Shown piece by piece: positions 1 through 7,727 of a stretch of DNA of 64,000 nt. The translations under genes and the position numbers were made by a program. Every line of letters starts with the position of its first letter. The stretch's first letter is position 1. The notes beneath the pieces are model-generated. The model saw only the letters and a program-made list of their open reading frames with translations. It did no database searches and had not been told where the DNA came from. Origin of the DNA: Staphylococcus taiwanensis. GTDB lineage: Bacteria; Bacillota; Bacilli; Staphylococcales; Staphylococcaceae. Location of the stretch: contig CP058667.1 of the NCBI GenBank assembly GCA_020544305.1, positions 1,736,001 through 1,800,000 on the forward strand, written 5' to 3'.

Positions 1-159
1 ATCTGTTTTATTAAAATCTAAAACTTGGTTATTATCTTTAATTGTAATTCTAATGTATGCACTACCGTCATCTTCGGTGTAAAAATTAGCACCAATAAAA
101 CCGTTCTCAGCCGTGCTAACATTGATATTTGTAGATACATCTGTCAATTTTTGTAACAT
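1..159 (-). CDS. BppU-like baseplate/tail fibre protein, N-terminal part (partial)
   Basis: The gene starts with ATG at 159 behind an AGAGGTG ribosome site and runs off the left window edge, so only 53 residues are visible. They begin MLQKLTDVSTNINVST and continue with a short beta-rich stretch (GANFYTEDDGSAYIRI) like the N-terminal domain of the BppU (DUF2479) baseplate upper proteins of staphylococcal phages. A complete BppU-type protein is encoded at 3548-5050, so this would be a second receptor-binding or fibre protein. It lies after the virion hydrolase, where phi11-like phages carry a tail fibre gene before holin and amidase. The family call rests on a short segment. Confidence 0.55.
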   Translation of the reverse strand, partial: MLQKLTDVSTNINVSTAENGFIGANFYTEDDGSAYIRITIKDNNQVLDFNKTD

Positions 160-177
160 ATATACACCTCTTTTAAT

Positions 178-208
178 TTTAAAAGGCTACCCACTGTCAG
201 TGAATAGC
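178..208 (-). terminator. Stem-loop between hydrolase and downstream fibre gene
   Basis: On the minus strand AAGGCTA pairs with TAGCCTT around an inner CACTG/CAGTG repeat, followed by TTTTAAAATT. It sits just after the stop of the 655-residue hydrolase gene. The T-run is short, so it is probably a partial terminator rather than a full stop. Confidence 0.5.
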
Positions 209-209
209 C

Positions 210-2177
210 TTACTTATATTTATCCTGTATAAAATAAAGTCCTTTTAACCCTATTTTTTTGTAATAACTGTATATTGTGCTTGCTTGATGTTCGCACCAA
301 CGAATGTCTGTTGCATATTGATGTGTAGCAGGGTTTTTAGGGTTCCAACGCATACGGTATAATGTGTTTTGCCCTTTGTTGATGTAATCTTGTCTAACGA
401 ATTTAGCGCCACCGATGATAGCTTTTGCCGGTGTTGTCCAACCTCTTCTACGTGCAAAAGGTATAGCATTGTTAGGATTGTTATCATAAGCGCCTATACC
501 AAAGTAGTTATATACACCATAACGACCACTTGCAAAGTTACTTGTACCATTACCACTTTCCAGCAACGCATGCGCAATCAAATATATCTCATTAATGTTA
601 TATTTTTTACAACCGTCTGCAAACGCCTTGCCTTGACCTGATAACGTTCCACGTCCTTTTAAGATAACGTTCAATTTTGATACGCTAATACCTTGATACT
701 TACCTAAATTAAGCATCTGGTAACGTTGTGATGAACTATTCCATATAGATGTAGGGTTCATTGCTGCACTAACAGCTGAACGGCTAGGGAAGTACCAACT
801 ATAACCATTACTTTTTTGTGGGTACCCTCTACTCATTTGTAAGTTAAGTGCTTGAGTAAATGTAAATCCACTCTTTTCTACTGTAACCTTAGCTTTAGTT
901 TGTTTTGGTGGCGTAATTTTTTTAGATTTAGAAGTAGATGGCGTAGTAACTGTCGGTTTAGTTGTTTTAGCTTCTTTGTCAGATTTAATTTTAATTATTT
1001 TTGTACTTGTAGTTGTTACTATTTTCTCTTTTAGTAACTTATCTTTTTTGAGGTACATTTCAATAATTTTACTCTCAACTTCTTTGTACTTACTTTCGTC
1101 AGGAATGCCGTTCTTTATCATGTCGTAATCGATTAAATCTTTCATCGAACGCCAAATATTAGGGTCTGCTTTAATTGTGCTTTCTGATAATTTGATTTTT
1201 GACCAACTCATCAACCATACACCGTATATCAACGCTTGTAGTTGGTTTAGCATGAATTGGCGTTTACTTTCTGTTTGTGCGCCACAAACTTCTATCACTA
1301 ACCAACCTGGATGTGAGGGTGCCTCTGTGTCAGGTGGTCTAGGCGTCCATATTTGTTCACGGTCAATATAAACGTGTGGATATTCATCTTTGCTGACAAA
1401 TCTATTACGTTGCAGATACAACTCTTCAACATCGCGCAAATGAGGACATTCTTTGATGTATATACCTTTAGGCTTGCTCATCAAATTACCGTCATCTACG
1501 ATTAAATGGTCGTTGTATTCTAACTCTTTATCTAGAGAGTATAGAAAGTCAGTATATTGTACTTTTTTAATTTCTTTAAAGTGAGGTTTTTTAGCATCGC
1601 CAGTTGACGTAACATCTTTAGAGCTATCTTGTGGCTTAATTTCCGGTTTAACGTCTGTCGGCGTTTTAGGTTTGGTCGTTTCGTGTTTAGTCCCCGCCTT
1701 TCTAACTTCCTTTCGATAAGCTGGACGCACAAAACCTGTAACGCTTGTATAACTATGCGTTACGTATGCTGCTGCGCTTCCCCAATTATAGTTTGGCGGA
1801 TATTCTTTGTGGACCCAATTTTGATCCACGCATCTAAACGTTTTTTTGTTGCTAGGACCTACTACAATACCTGTATGCCCTGCCCACCCGATACCGTTAC
1901 CGGGGTGCCAAACTGCGATATCGCCAGGTAAAGGGACAAAATCAGGCGTGTTTTTTATAAATCTGAAGCCTTTGGGGTATTTGTAATAAGCCATATCAAC
2001 TGCATTACCCCATGTTCTAAAACCCCAGTATTTTTCGAATATATAGTTTGGTAAGTCCCAACATTGTGGACCTCCTCCGGACCCGGGTAAATCTATTCTT
2101 TTTCCTATAGTCGCTTTTGCCCATGCTGCAACTTCAGACGCAGTAGGTTTCCTTTTTTTCGGGTCTGGTAATCCCAT
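210..2177 (-). CDS. Virion-associated peptidoglycan hydrolase (CHAP + glucosaminidase), HydH5-like
   Basis: A 655-residue cell-wall hydrolase. Residues about 12-155 form a CHAP domain (cysteine endopeptidase/amidase) with likely catalytic Cys39 (GPQCWDLPNY) and His101 (GWAGHTG). The middle, about 200-400, is a linker-like region followed by a Thr/Lys-rich spacer. Residues about 470-655 are an Atl/LYZ2-type glucosaminidase domain with likely catalytic Glu540 (HALLESG). Length, domain order and N-terminus (MGLPDPKKRKPTASEV) match the tail-associated hydrolase HydH5 of phiIPLA88 and phi11 gp49, which opens the wall during DNA injection. It is therefore probably not the lysis endolysin, which should lie left of the window. 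It is preceded by XkdX- and DUF2951-like genes, as in phi11. Confidence 0.9.
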   Translation of the reverse strand: MGLPDPKKRKPTASEVAAWAKATIGKRIDLPGSGGGPQCWDLPNYIFEKYWGFRTWGNAVDMAYYKYPKGFRFIKNTPDFVPLPGDIAVWHPGNGIGWAGHTGIVVGPSNKKTFRCVDQNWVHKEYPPNYNWGSAAAYVTHSYTSVTGFVRPAYRKEVRKAGTKHETTKPKTPTDVKPEIKPQDSSKDVTSTGDAKKPHFKEIKKVQYTDFLYSLDKELEYNDHLIVDDGNLMSKPKGIYIKECPHLRDVEELYLQRNRFVSKDEYPHVYIDREQIWTPRPPDTEAPSHPGWLVIEVCGAQTESKRQFMLNQLQALIYGVWLMSWSKIKLSESTIKADPNIWRSMKDLIDYDMIKNGIPDESKYKEVESKIIEMYLKKDKLLKEKIVTTTSTKIIKIKSDKEAKTTKPTVTTPSTSKSKKITPPKQTKAKVTVEKSGFTFTQALNLQMSRGYPQKSNGYSWYFPSRSAVSAAMNPTSIWNSSSQRYQMLNLGKYQGISVSKLNVILKGRGTLSGQGKAFADGCKKYNINEIYLIAHALLESGNGTSNFASGRYGVYNYFGIGAYDNNPNNAIPFARRRGWTTPAKAIIGGAKFVRQDYINKGQNTLYRMRWNPKNPATHQYATDIRWCEHQASTIYSYYKKIGLKGLYFIQDKYK

Positions 2178-2194
2178 TTATCCACCTCCAAAAT

Positions 2195-2224
2195 AAAAAG
2201 CCGACTAGTTAAAGTCGACTTAAA
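2195..2224 (-). terminator. Intrinsic terminator after DUF2951-like gene
   Basis: On the minus strand AGTCGAC and GTCGGCT pair around a TTTAACTA loop and are followed by TTTTTATTTT. It lies immediately after the stop at 2220 and before the hydrolase gene. Confidence 0.65.
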
Positions 2225-2615
2225 AAAAGACTTGTGCAAACGCAAAGGCAGCGCCCACTAAAGTACCGGCCAAACCTATGAGCGCTACAATGATTTGAAC
2301 ACTACCTTTTTGTTTTGTTTCTATTGTCCCTTGAATAGTTTCTATTTTTTCGTCATGAGACATGACTTTGTACTTAATATCAGTCATTTCATTACCTACG
2401 TTGGTCATAACTTTTGTTAAATCTTTGATATTGTAATTAGTCTCTTTTTGAGCTTCGTAGGTTTGCCGTTGTAAAGTGGTTTGCGTCTCAATTTTCGTTT
2501 TTAACTCGCCTATTTCTTTGATGTTCTTTTTATCATTTTCGTTAATCTTTTCATAAATATCGCCATTTGATTTGACCCACTCATGACGTAGTACATAATT
2601 ATTTTCGTCTGGCAT
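2220..2615 (-). CDS. DUF2951-like coiled-coil protein with C-terminal membrane anchor
   Basis: 131 residues from the ATG at 2615 (MPDENNYVLRHEW), chosen because GGAGGTG lies about eight bases upstream; a longer frame exists but overlaps the previous gene further and lacks a ribosome site. The protein is mostly predicted coiled coil, with heptad-like repeats at about 20-100, and ends in one hydrophobic helix of about 22 residues (IIVALIGLAGTLVGAAFAFA). Short coiled coil plus C-terminal membrane helix is the DUF2951 pattern seen next to HydH5 in staphylococcal phages. The function is unknown; holin-accessory or tail-associated roles are guesses. It overlaps the upstream membrane-protein gene by 17 bases. 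Confidence 0.6.
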   Translation of the reverse strand: MPDENNYVLRHEWVKSNGDIYEKINENDKKNIKEIGELKTKIETQTTLQRQTYEAQKETNYNIKDLTKVMTNVGNEMTDIKYKVMSHDEKIETIQGTIETKQKGSVQIIVALIGLAGTLVGAAFAFAQVFF

Positions 2616-3033
2616 ATAAGTCAGCACCTCCAACAAAGGACGCAACAAAACCTGTTGCTGACATTAGCCCCATATGCGCAGTGGTTAACCAGTTGATTGA
2701 GTGATAAATACTTGCACTGGTCATCAAAAAATAAAGAATAGCTGACAAAAAACCACCCAATGTAATAAGTTTGCTAAATTTAGTGTTTTGATCACTTGAT
2801 GCAAGGAATATTGATGAAATCATTACGATTAAACCTGCAAACATCACAACAATTCCCCAACCCCAAATAGGCATAATATGATGTAACGCTAGATAAAAAG
2901 AACTATCATCTAAAACGTCATCTTGTTCTTTGAACCAAAAGAAGCCTCTTAAAAACTCTCTAAAACCATAACTAAAAACCATTATTGCTGCTATGGTTTC
3001 GGCCAGTGTCAAATCTTTCATATTGTTTTTCAT
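2599..3033 (-). CDS. Phage membrane protein with about four transmembrane helices
   Basis: 144 residues from the ATG at 3033 (MKNNMKDLT), which has AGGTG just upstream; an in-frame upstream start at 3054 lacks a clear site. Hydrophobic segments lie near residues 10-30, 48-72, 83-105 and 112-135, predicting a four-helix integral membrane protein. I do not recognise a family. The position between an XkdX-like gene and the virion hydrolase is that of a tail/lysis junction, so a holin-like or exclusion role is possible. However, true holins of this phage group usually sit beside the amidase, outside this window. Confidence 0.6.
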   Translation of the reverse strand: MKNNMKDLTLAETIAAIMVFSYGFREFLRGFFWFKEQDDVLDDSSFYLALHHIMPIWGWGIVVMFAGLIVMISSIFLASSDQNTKFSKLITLGGFLSAILYFLMTSASIYHSINWLTTAHMGLMSATGFVASFVGGADLYARRK

Positions 3034-3054
3034 ATAACACCTGCTTTTATCCAA

Positions 3055-3085
3055 AATAAAACCACCAGCTATTCAGCTAGTGGTT
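3055..3085 (-). terminator. Intrinsic terminator overlapping the XkdX stop codon
   Basis: On the minus strand AACCACTAGCT pairs with AGCTGGTGGTT around GAAT, followed by TTATTTT. The stem includes the TAG stop of the small gene upstream. It would limit transcription into the membrane-protein and hydrolase genes. Confidence 0.75.
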
Positions 3086-3212
3086 CGTAATCTTGACCTG
3101 TAATTTCTTTATATTCATCTACTGTTATCCATTTGACTGTAACAGATTGCTTAACTTTTTCTAACGGGAATAACCCCATTTTATAGTATCGTTCAACTAT
3201 TCTGTACATCAT
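3069..3212 (-). CDS. XkdX-family small phage protein
   Basis: A 47-residue gene found by reading the gap. It starts with tandem ATGs at 3212/3209 behind AAAGGAAG and ends EPLAE-stop. The YYKMGLF segment, acidic tail and small size match the XkdX family (named from B. subtilis prophage PBSX), found between tail-fibre and lysis genes. Function is not established. It overlaps the end of the upstream gene by about 20 bases, indicating coupled translation. Confidence 0.75.
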   Translation of the reverse strand: MMYRIVERYYKMGLFPLEKVKQSVTVKWITVDEYKEITGQDYEPLAE

Positions 3213-3537
3213 CAACACTTCCTTTTTCAACCAATAATTCTAATACGGTAGCCATATCTTTTTTGACGTTTTCGATTTCTAATTGTGTGTTTAGTAAATG
3301 CTCCGACAGATTAGCGATAAGAACATCTTTATCGTCAATCGGTTCAGGTGGCAATTCTTTTTCAAAAACCTCTTTTGACTGGCCTATCCATTTCTGACCG
3401 TCAAAGTAAATCGGCGTGTACATACCGTCATCTGGTTTGTTTTCCGTCCATTTCTCAGAAGGGTACTCATATTCGCCCTCTTCATTCATCGTTACAATGA
3501 CCGGTTGTCCGTTTTTCCATAAATAAACTATTTTCAA
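3193..3537 (-). CDS. Hypothetical phage tail-region protein
   Basis: 114 residues. The N-terminal two thirds are rich in aromatic and acidic residues (YLWKNGQPVIV, YFDGQKWIGQ); the last 45 residues form a probable helix or coiled coil. It sits between the BppU fibre gene and the XkdX gene, where phi11-like phages carry a DUF2977-type protein, but I cannot confirm that family. A fibre-assembly chaperone is conceivable from position and from the C-terminal helix resembling tail-fibre assembly proteins. The start ATG at 3537 is supported by GGAGTGAT a few bases upstream. Confidence 0.6.
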   Translation of the reverse strand: MKIVYLWKNGQPVIVTMNEEGEYEYPSEKWTENKPDDGMYTPIYFDGQKWIGQSKEVFEKELPPEPIDDKDVLIANLSEHLLNTQLEIENVKKDMATVLELLVEKGSVDDVQNS

Positions 3538-3547
3538 AATATCACTC

Positions 3548-5050
3548 CTAATTTATCCAACTTACCTGAGCGTAGATATAATCTTTTTCTGTCCAATCTC
3601 CAGTAACTGATGATTTATAAAACAAGACATCGCCAGTAGGGTTAATAACTAAAAAACAACCCGGTTTACCTGTCGGCGTTCTGACAGAAAATGATTGCGC
3701 GTTTTTAACCATATCTTGTGGCAATCTTGCGAATATTTGACCGCTAAAAAGGTTGCTAGCGTTGATACGTAAATGGTTCGTTGTTACACCATTCTGAGTT
3801 ACTATTCTGTATGAGCAAGGATAACCATTTCTATCTGTATATTCAGTGTTAGCATACGCTCCATTGACTAAAGGTAAGTTTATCCAACCCGTATCTTTAA
3901 AATCGTTTATCGATTGCCATGGTAACCAGTCTCCTGATTTTGTGCGAATGTGTACCTCATTTGAATCGTATGGAGTGTATATAAATTTCATATAATTTGC
4001 ATTTGTGTAAATTACGATAAGCATACCATTTCGTTTAGTTGCTGGTCCGTTTGTAGCGTTATACAAGTAATAAAAACCAGATTTAGTAATTTGTGTAGGA
4101 TCATCAAAATCTAAATCGTAAATAGGTATCGTTGCACCGTTATCTTGTGTCAATGCAACTTTTTGCCAATCATAACTACCCATAAGGTTATCTACATCGC
4201 TTTTAGTTAAAGCACCATTCGTTTGAAAGTCGTTTACTTTTTCATCAATCAAGTTATTAGCATCTGTTACCTTTGCGTCAAAAGTTTGTGTGTTTTGATC
4301 TATTGAGTTTTGAAACGCGGTTTTAGCAACTTCAAAACCACTTTGTACATCATTCTTTTTACTATCAATTTGTGCTAAAGATAACGTTGTTTGCTCTTCT
4401 ATGTTATTTAAAGCATCAGTTTTATTTGTATTGATTAAATTGATGCTATCATCTTTTGCTTTTTGAATAGCTTGTGTTGCGCTTGTAGATAGTTGTTTGA
4501 TTGTATCTATCAAACTTTGAGTGCTGCCAATATCTTTTTTGAGTTGTTCTACTTTCTTTTCTAATTCGTCACGCAAATCATCAAACATGCGAATGTAACT
4601 CACTTTGATATCGCTACTAATTTGATTAACCAAACTATCTTTCACTTCAAATTGGAAAGTACCTAAAACGACTGTATCGTCTTTATCTTCATTTTTATAA
4701 TCATTGAGCGATAGATAAATCTCACCTAACACCGTTGAATTTGTAACACTTTTCAAAAACCAAGGTGGCACTGTTACACCAATCAAACCTGTCATAGGGT
4801 CGATAAATTCAACATCTAAAACGCCAGATGTAGAAGGTCTATCACCATTTTTTACAGTAATCTGTCTAAAAAAAGCGTACCCTTTAACATTGTTTGTACT
4901 GATTAGTAAGGGTAGATTATCTTTTGTTACCCTAAATTGGAACTGTGCTGTATTTTTATCTAAATTATAAAAACCGATACCCCTATCCGATATCGGTTTT
5001 AAATACGCTTCTTCTTCTAAATCAATTTTAGCCACTTTTTCTAATTCCAT
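3548..5050 (-). CDS. BppU-family baseplate upper protein / tail fibre
   Basis: 500 residues. The N-terminal 150 residues are a BppU (DUF2479) domain: it opens with the characteristic DRGIGFYNLDKNTAQFQFRV segment. Residues about 155-270 are a long coiled coil (DELEKKVEQLKKDIG and repeats), probably trimeric. The C-terminal 200 residues are beta-rich with tryptophans and may be the receptor-binding tip. BppU links receptor-binding proteins to the baseplate in lactococcal phage TP901-1. The start overlaps the stop of the upstream gene as TAATG, so translation is coupled. It may bind wall teichoic acid, as in other staphylococcal phages; this is inference. Confidence 0.85.
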   Translation of the reverse strand: MELEKVAKIDLEEEAYLKPISDRGIGFYNLDKNTAQFQFRVTKDNLPLLISTNNVKGYAFFRQITVKNGDRPSTSGVLDVEFIDPMTGLIGVTVPPWFLKSVTNSTVLGEIYLSLNDYKNEDKDDTVVLGTFQFEVKDSLVNQISSDIKVSYIRMFDDLRDELEKKVEQLKKDIGSTQSLIDTIKQLSTSATQAIQKAKDDSINLINTNKTDALNNIEEQTTLSLAQIDSKKNDVQSGFEVAKTAFQNSIDQNTQTFDAKVTDANNLIDEKVNDFQTNGALTKSDVDNLMGSYDWQKVALTQDNGATIPIYDLDFDDPTQITKSGFYYLYNATNGPATKRNGMLIVIYTNANYMKFIYTPYDSNEVHIRTKSGDWLPWQSINDFKDTGWINLPLVNGAYANTEYTDRNGYPCSYRIVTQNGVTTNHLRINASNLFSGQIFARLPQDMVKNAQSFSVRTPTGKPGCFLVINPTGDVLFYKSSVTGDWTEKDYIYAQVSWIN

Positions 5051-7716
5051 TATTTAACACCCCACAATACTAATGCAATCGCAAAACCGCGTTCTTCATT
5101 ATACGGCGTTGTAATGGCCATTACACGCCCTTTACCGTTCACATTATCTTTATATCCAATTCCAGCTTTACCATTGATTAAATCGCCTGCTATGACGTCT
5201 TTTTCGACGTTTGTATATATTTGACCAATTAACCCTACTGTATTCCATTCCGGACGTTCAGAACGTGATACGTAAGGTAAATCTTCATTATAATTAGGGT
5301 TCTCGATTGGTTCATCTCGCCATTCAAACACTGTGTTGCCGTCTACATCTTCAAATTCTCTTTGAACACGCTTAGTCAACGTCATGCCATACTCATTTTG
5401 TAAATATCTATCTTTATGATGATATGTTTTATCGTTGGCCACAAGTGCAGCAGTACCCGATATAACACCAATCGGTTCATCGTTCGGTTGCGCTTTTCTG
5501 ATTTTATCACCGTCTAAAGTAACAATGGTACCTAACTCAATAGGTTTACCACTTTGACTTTCAAACAACTCTGCGATATCGGCGTTATTTTGCGTTAATT
5601 TACCAGCTAAGTTAAGGTTACCATGTAACGTGTTAAGATCTACTTTAATGTTTGCGGTAGAAGGTTTACCTGTACTAGAGTAACCTGCAACCACTCTGTA
5701 ACTGCCAGGCGATTTTACATTTCTACTATTGAATACCGTTTGCGTATGGCTCTCTTTAGATGTTTCTGATGATAACGAATTAATAACTCCACTTCGTGAC
5801 CCATAAGCTTTAGAACTCATTCCAGAACCTAAAACGAATGAACGTGGGCTATACGCTCTACTATTACCAGTTGTTGCTAAAACTACACTTCGAGGATCTA
5901 CCGCAGCAGAACCTGTTGAACCTGCACTTAAGCCACCTTTTAATACGGTAGGTACTGTTTTATACTTTTCGTTTGCAATAACTGCGGCGTTTGAATAGTT
6001 ATCTGCAGTAATACCACTTATCATAGTTGTATTGTTGTATGTTTCAATACCATTTCCTGTGCCACGACCTTTTAAATTACCGTTGATAATTTTTAAATCG
6101 TAAATTCCACCACCACTCGCAATACCAACTTTAGGTGATGAATTGTAGATGTTAACATTACTTAAAATAAAACGCTCGCCTCGATTATCTCCGCCGAAGA
6201 ATTTAATATCTTGACCGGCAGTTGTAAAACCAGTAACTGTAATATTGTTAAGAATTACGTTTTCAGACATAAACTGAACCGCGATAGCAGGTAAATTACT
6301 GTCAGTTTTACCGTTTGCTAATTTACTAAAATCACTATCGCCGATAGCGGTAAAATTATTAACCGAAACGTTTTTGTAAGCACTAGTTAACAATGCTCTA
6401 GGCGTTGTACCTGGATATACGCCGTTGTATTTAGGTCGTAGAGCCACGCAGTTGTTTAATGATACATCATAGGCTGTTTTAGATTTAGCGTCCGTTTTTG
6501 CTCTGTGGTGGCCAATATGTCTAATGTTATAAGCTCTTGTATCCTCAATTGATAAATGATTATTTACAAACACGCATCTTGGTGCACTTGCAGGTGCATG
6601 GGCTTTGATTTCAACACCACCGAAGTTACCTTCTGTTCTATTATCTGATAAGAACACAAATTGTGAACCGTCATCAATTTCAATACCGTTGTTATTCCCA
6701 CCAGTAATTGTTGGATGATGAGCATAACAATTAGTAATCGTGATATAACGTGAATGATGGGTAGTGATAGAGTCATCACCACAAGCGTATGTTTCACAAT
6801 TATCAATATGAATATGTTTACTTTCTAATGCGTATGGAACTCTATTTCCATCACCTTCATAGTAGTAATCATCATTTGCATAAGTTACGTCAATACAATG
6901 TAATAAAGCGCTATGCGATTTAACGTTGTAAATGTAACCATTCGTTACACCAGCAAATCGAATATTGCTTGAACGTGAACCACCAGTAGGTTTGAGTTTT
7001 TTATCTTGTCTAAACTTATTACCGTCAAATGTAAAGTTCTCTAAACTAATATTTTTAGCATTACCACTCATTTTTAAGTTAGTGATACCAATGTTCTCAG
7101 CTGGTGTACTATCCATAAATTTAATAGTGGTGATGTCTTTACCTTGTCCGACTAATCTTGAGTTGTTAGGCATTTTGATACCAGTTGTTAAATAAGTACC
7201 TGCACTCATCGTTACAAGTACGTTGCCAGTGCCTAACGCGTCTTGAAAAGCTTTTGTACTGTCTTTTTGACCAGTTGGGTCACCACCGAAGTCATCTACA
7301 TTTACAATACGTTGTATCTTTTTGAGCAATTCGGCACGTAACTTTTCTCTTTCGTTATTCTCACGTAAAAAATCGTGATATAAACGATTGGATAGGTCAT
7401 CAAAGTTTTGTGCGTCCATCGATGTTCTACTCGCTCTCAACTCTTGAACTCCGTCACCGTTATGTCCAAGCACTAAGTTAGTAATTTGCTCGTCTTGATA
7501 ACGTTCATGGTCCTGTAAATTAACATCTTGCCCACTTTTTATTGTGTGCTTAATTTGTGATGATTTGTGAGCGTTCTTTTGATTTGTAACATGGTTTTGG
7601 TAATCGCTATCTTTTTTATCAGCCCATGATTTTATTGTTTCAAAGTTTTGTTCGACTTGAGATATAAAATCTGAACCAAATAACGAATGTAGTTTTGTTT
7701 TCAATTCGGATAACAT
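5050..7716 (-). CDS. Tail spike: pectate-lyase-like beta-helix with C-terminal Peptidase_G2 domain
   Basis: 888 residues from the ATG at 7716, six bases after GGAGG; the in-frame TTG at 7722 has no space for a ribosome site. Residues about 1-130 are helical and probably the baseplate attachment. Residues about 137-560 form a right-handed parallel beta-helix of the pectate-lyase-3 type (VDDFGGDPTGQKDSTKAFQ marks its start). The last ~200 residues (NADIAELFES to the end) resemble the Peptidase_G2 auto-cleaving chaperone domain of phi29 gp12-type spikes. It likely binds or degrades a surface polymer (exopolysaccharide or teichoic acid). Catalytic residues cannot be assigned by eye. Confidence 0.85.
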   Translation of the reverse strand: MLSELKTKLHSLFGSDFISQVEQNFETIKSWADKKDSDYQNHVTNQKNAHKSSQIKHTIKSGQDVNLQDHERYQDEQITNLVLGHNGDGVQELRASRTSMDAQNFDDLSNRLYHDFLRENNEREKLRAELLKKIQRIVNVDDFGGDPTGQKDSTKAFQDALGTGNVLVTMSAGTYLTTGIKMPNNSRLVGQGKDITTIKFMDSTPAENIGITNLKMSGNAKNISLENFTFDGNKFRQDKKLKPTGGSRSSNIRFAGVTNGYIYNVKSHSALLHCIDVTYANDDYYYEGDGNRVPYALESKHIHIDNCETYACGDDSITTHHSRYITITNCYAHHPTITGGNNNGIEIDDGSQFVFLSDNRTEGNFGGVEIKAHAPASAPRCVFVNNHLSIEDTRAYNIRHIGHHRAKTDAKSKTAYDVSLNNCVALRPKYNGVYPGTTPRALLTSAYKNVSVNNFTAIGDSDFSKLANGKTDSNLPAIAVQFMSENVILNNITVTGFTTAGQDIKFFGGDNRGERFILSNVNIYNSSPKVGIASGGGIYDLKIINGNLKGRGTGNGIETYNNTTMISGITADNYSNAAVIANEKYKTVPTVLKGGLSAGSTGSAAVDPRSVVLATTGNSRAYSPRSFVLGSGMSSKAYGSRSGVINSLSSETSKESHTQTVFNSRNVKSPGSYRVVAGYSSTGKPSTANIKVDLNTLHGNLNLAGKLTQNNADIAELFESQSGKPIELGTIVTLDGDKIRKAQPNDEPIGVISGTAALVANDKTYHHKDRYLQNEYGMTLTKRVQREFEDVDGNTVFEWRDEPIENPNYNEDLPYVSRSERPEWNTVGLIGQIYTNVEKDVIAGDLINGKAGIGYKDNVNGKGRVMAITTPYNEERGFAIALVLWGVK

Positions 7717-7727
7717 ACACAACCTCC

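Noticed and set aside
210-2177. Calling this protein the lysis endolysin
   Set aside because: Domain order and N-terminus match the HydH5 virion hydrolases, and no holin lies beside it.
6564-6806. 80-codon minus-strand ORF in another frame of the tail spike gene
   Set aside because: It is a shadow of the beta-helix coding sequence on the same strand with no start signal.
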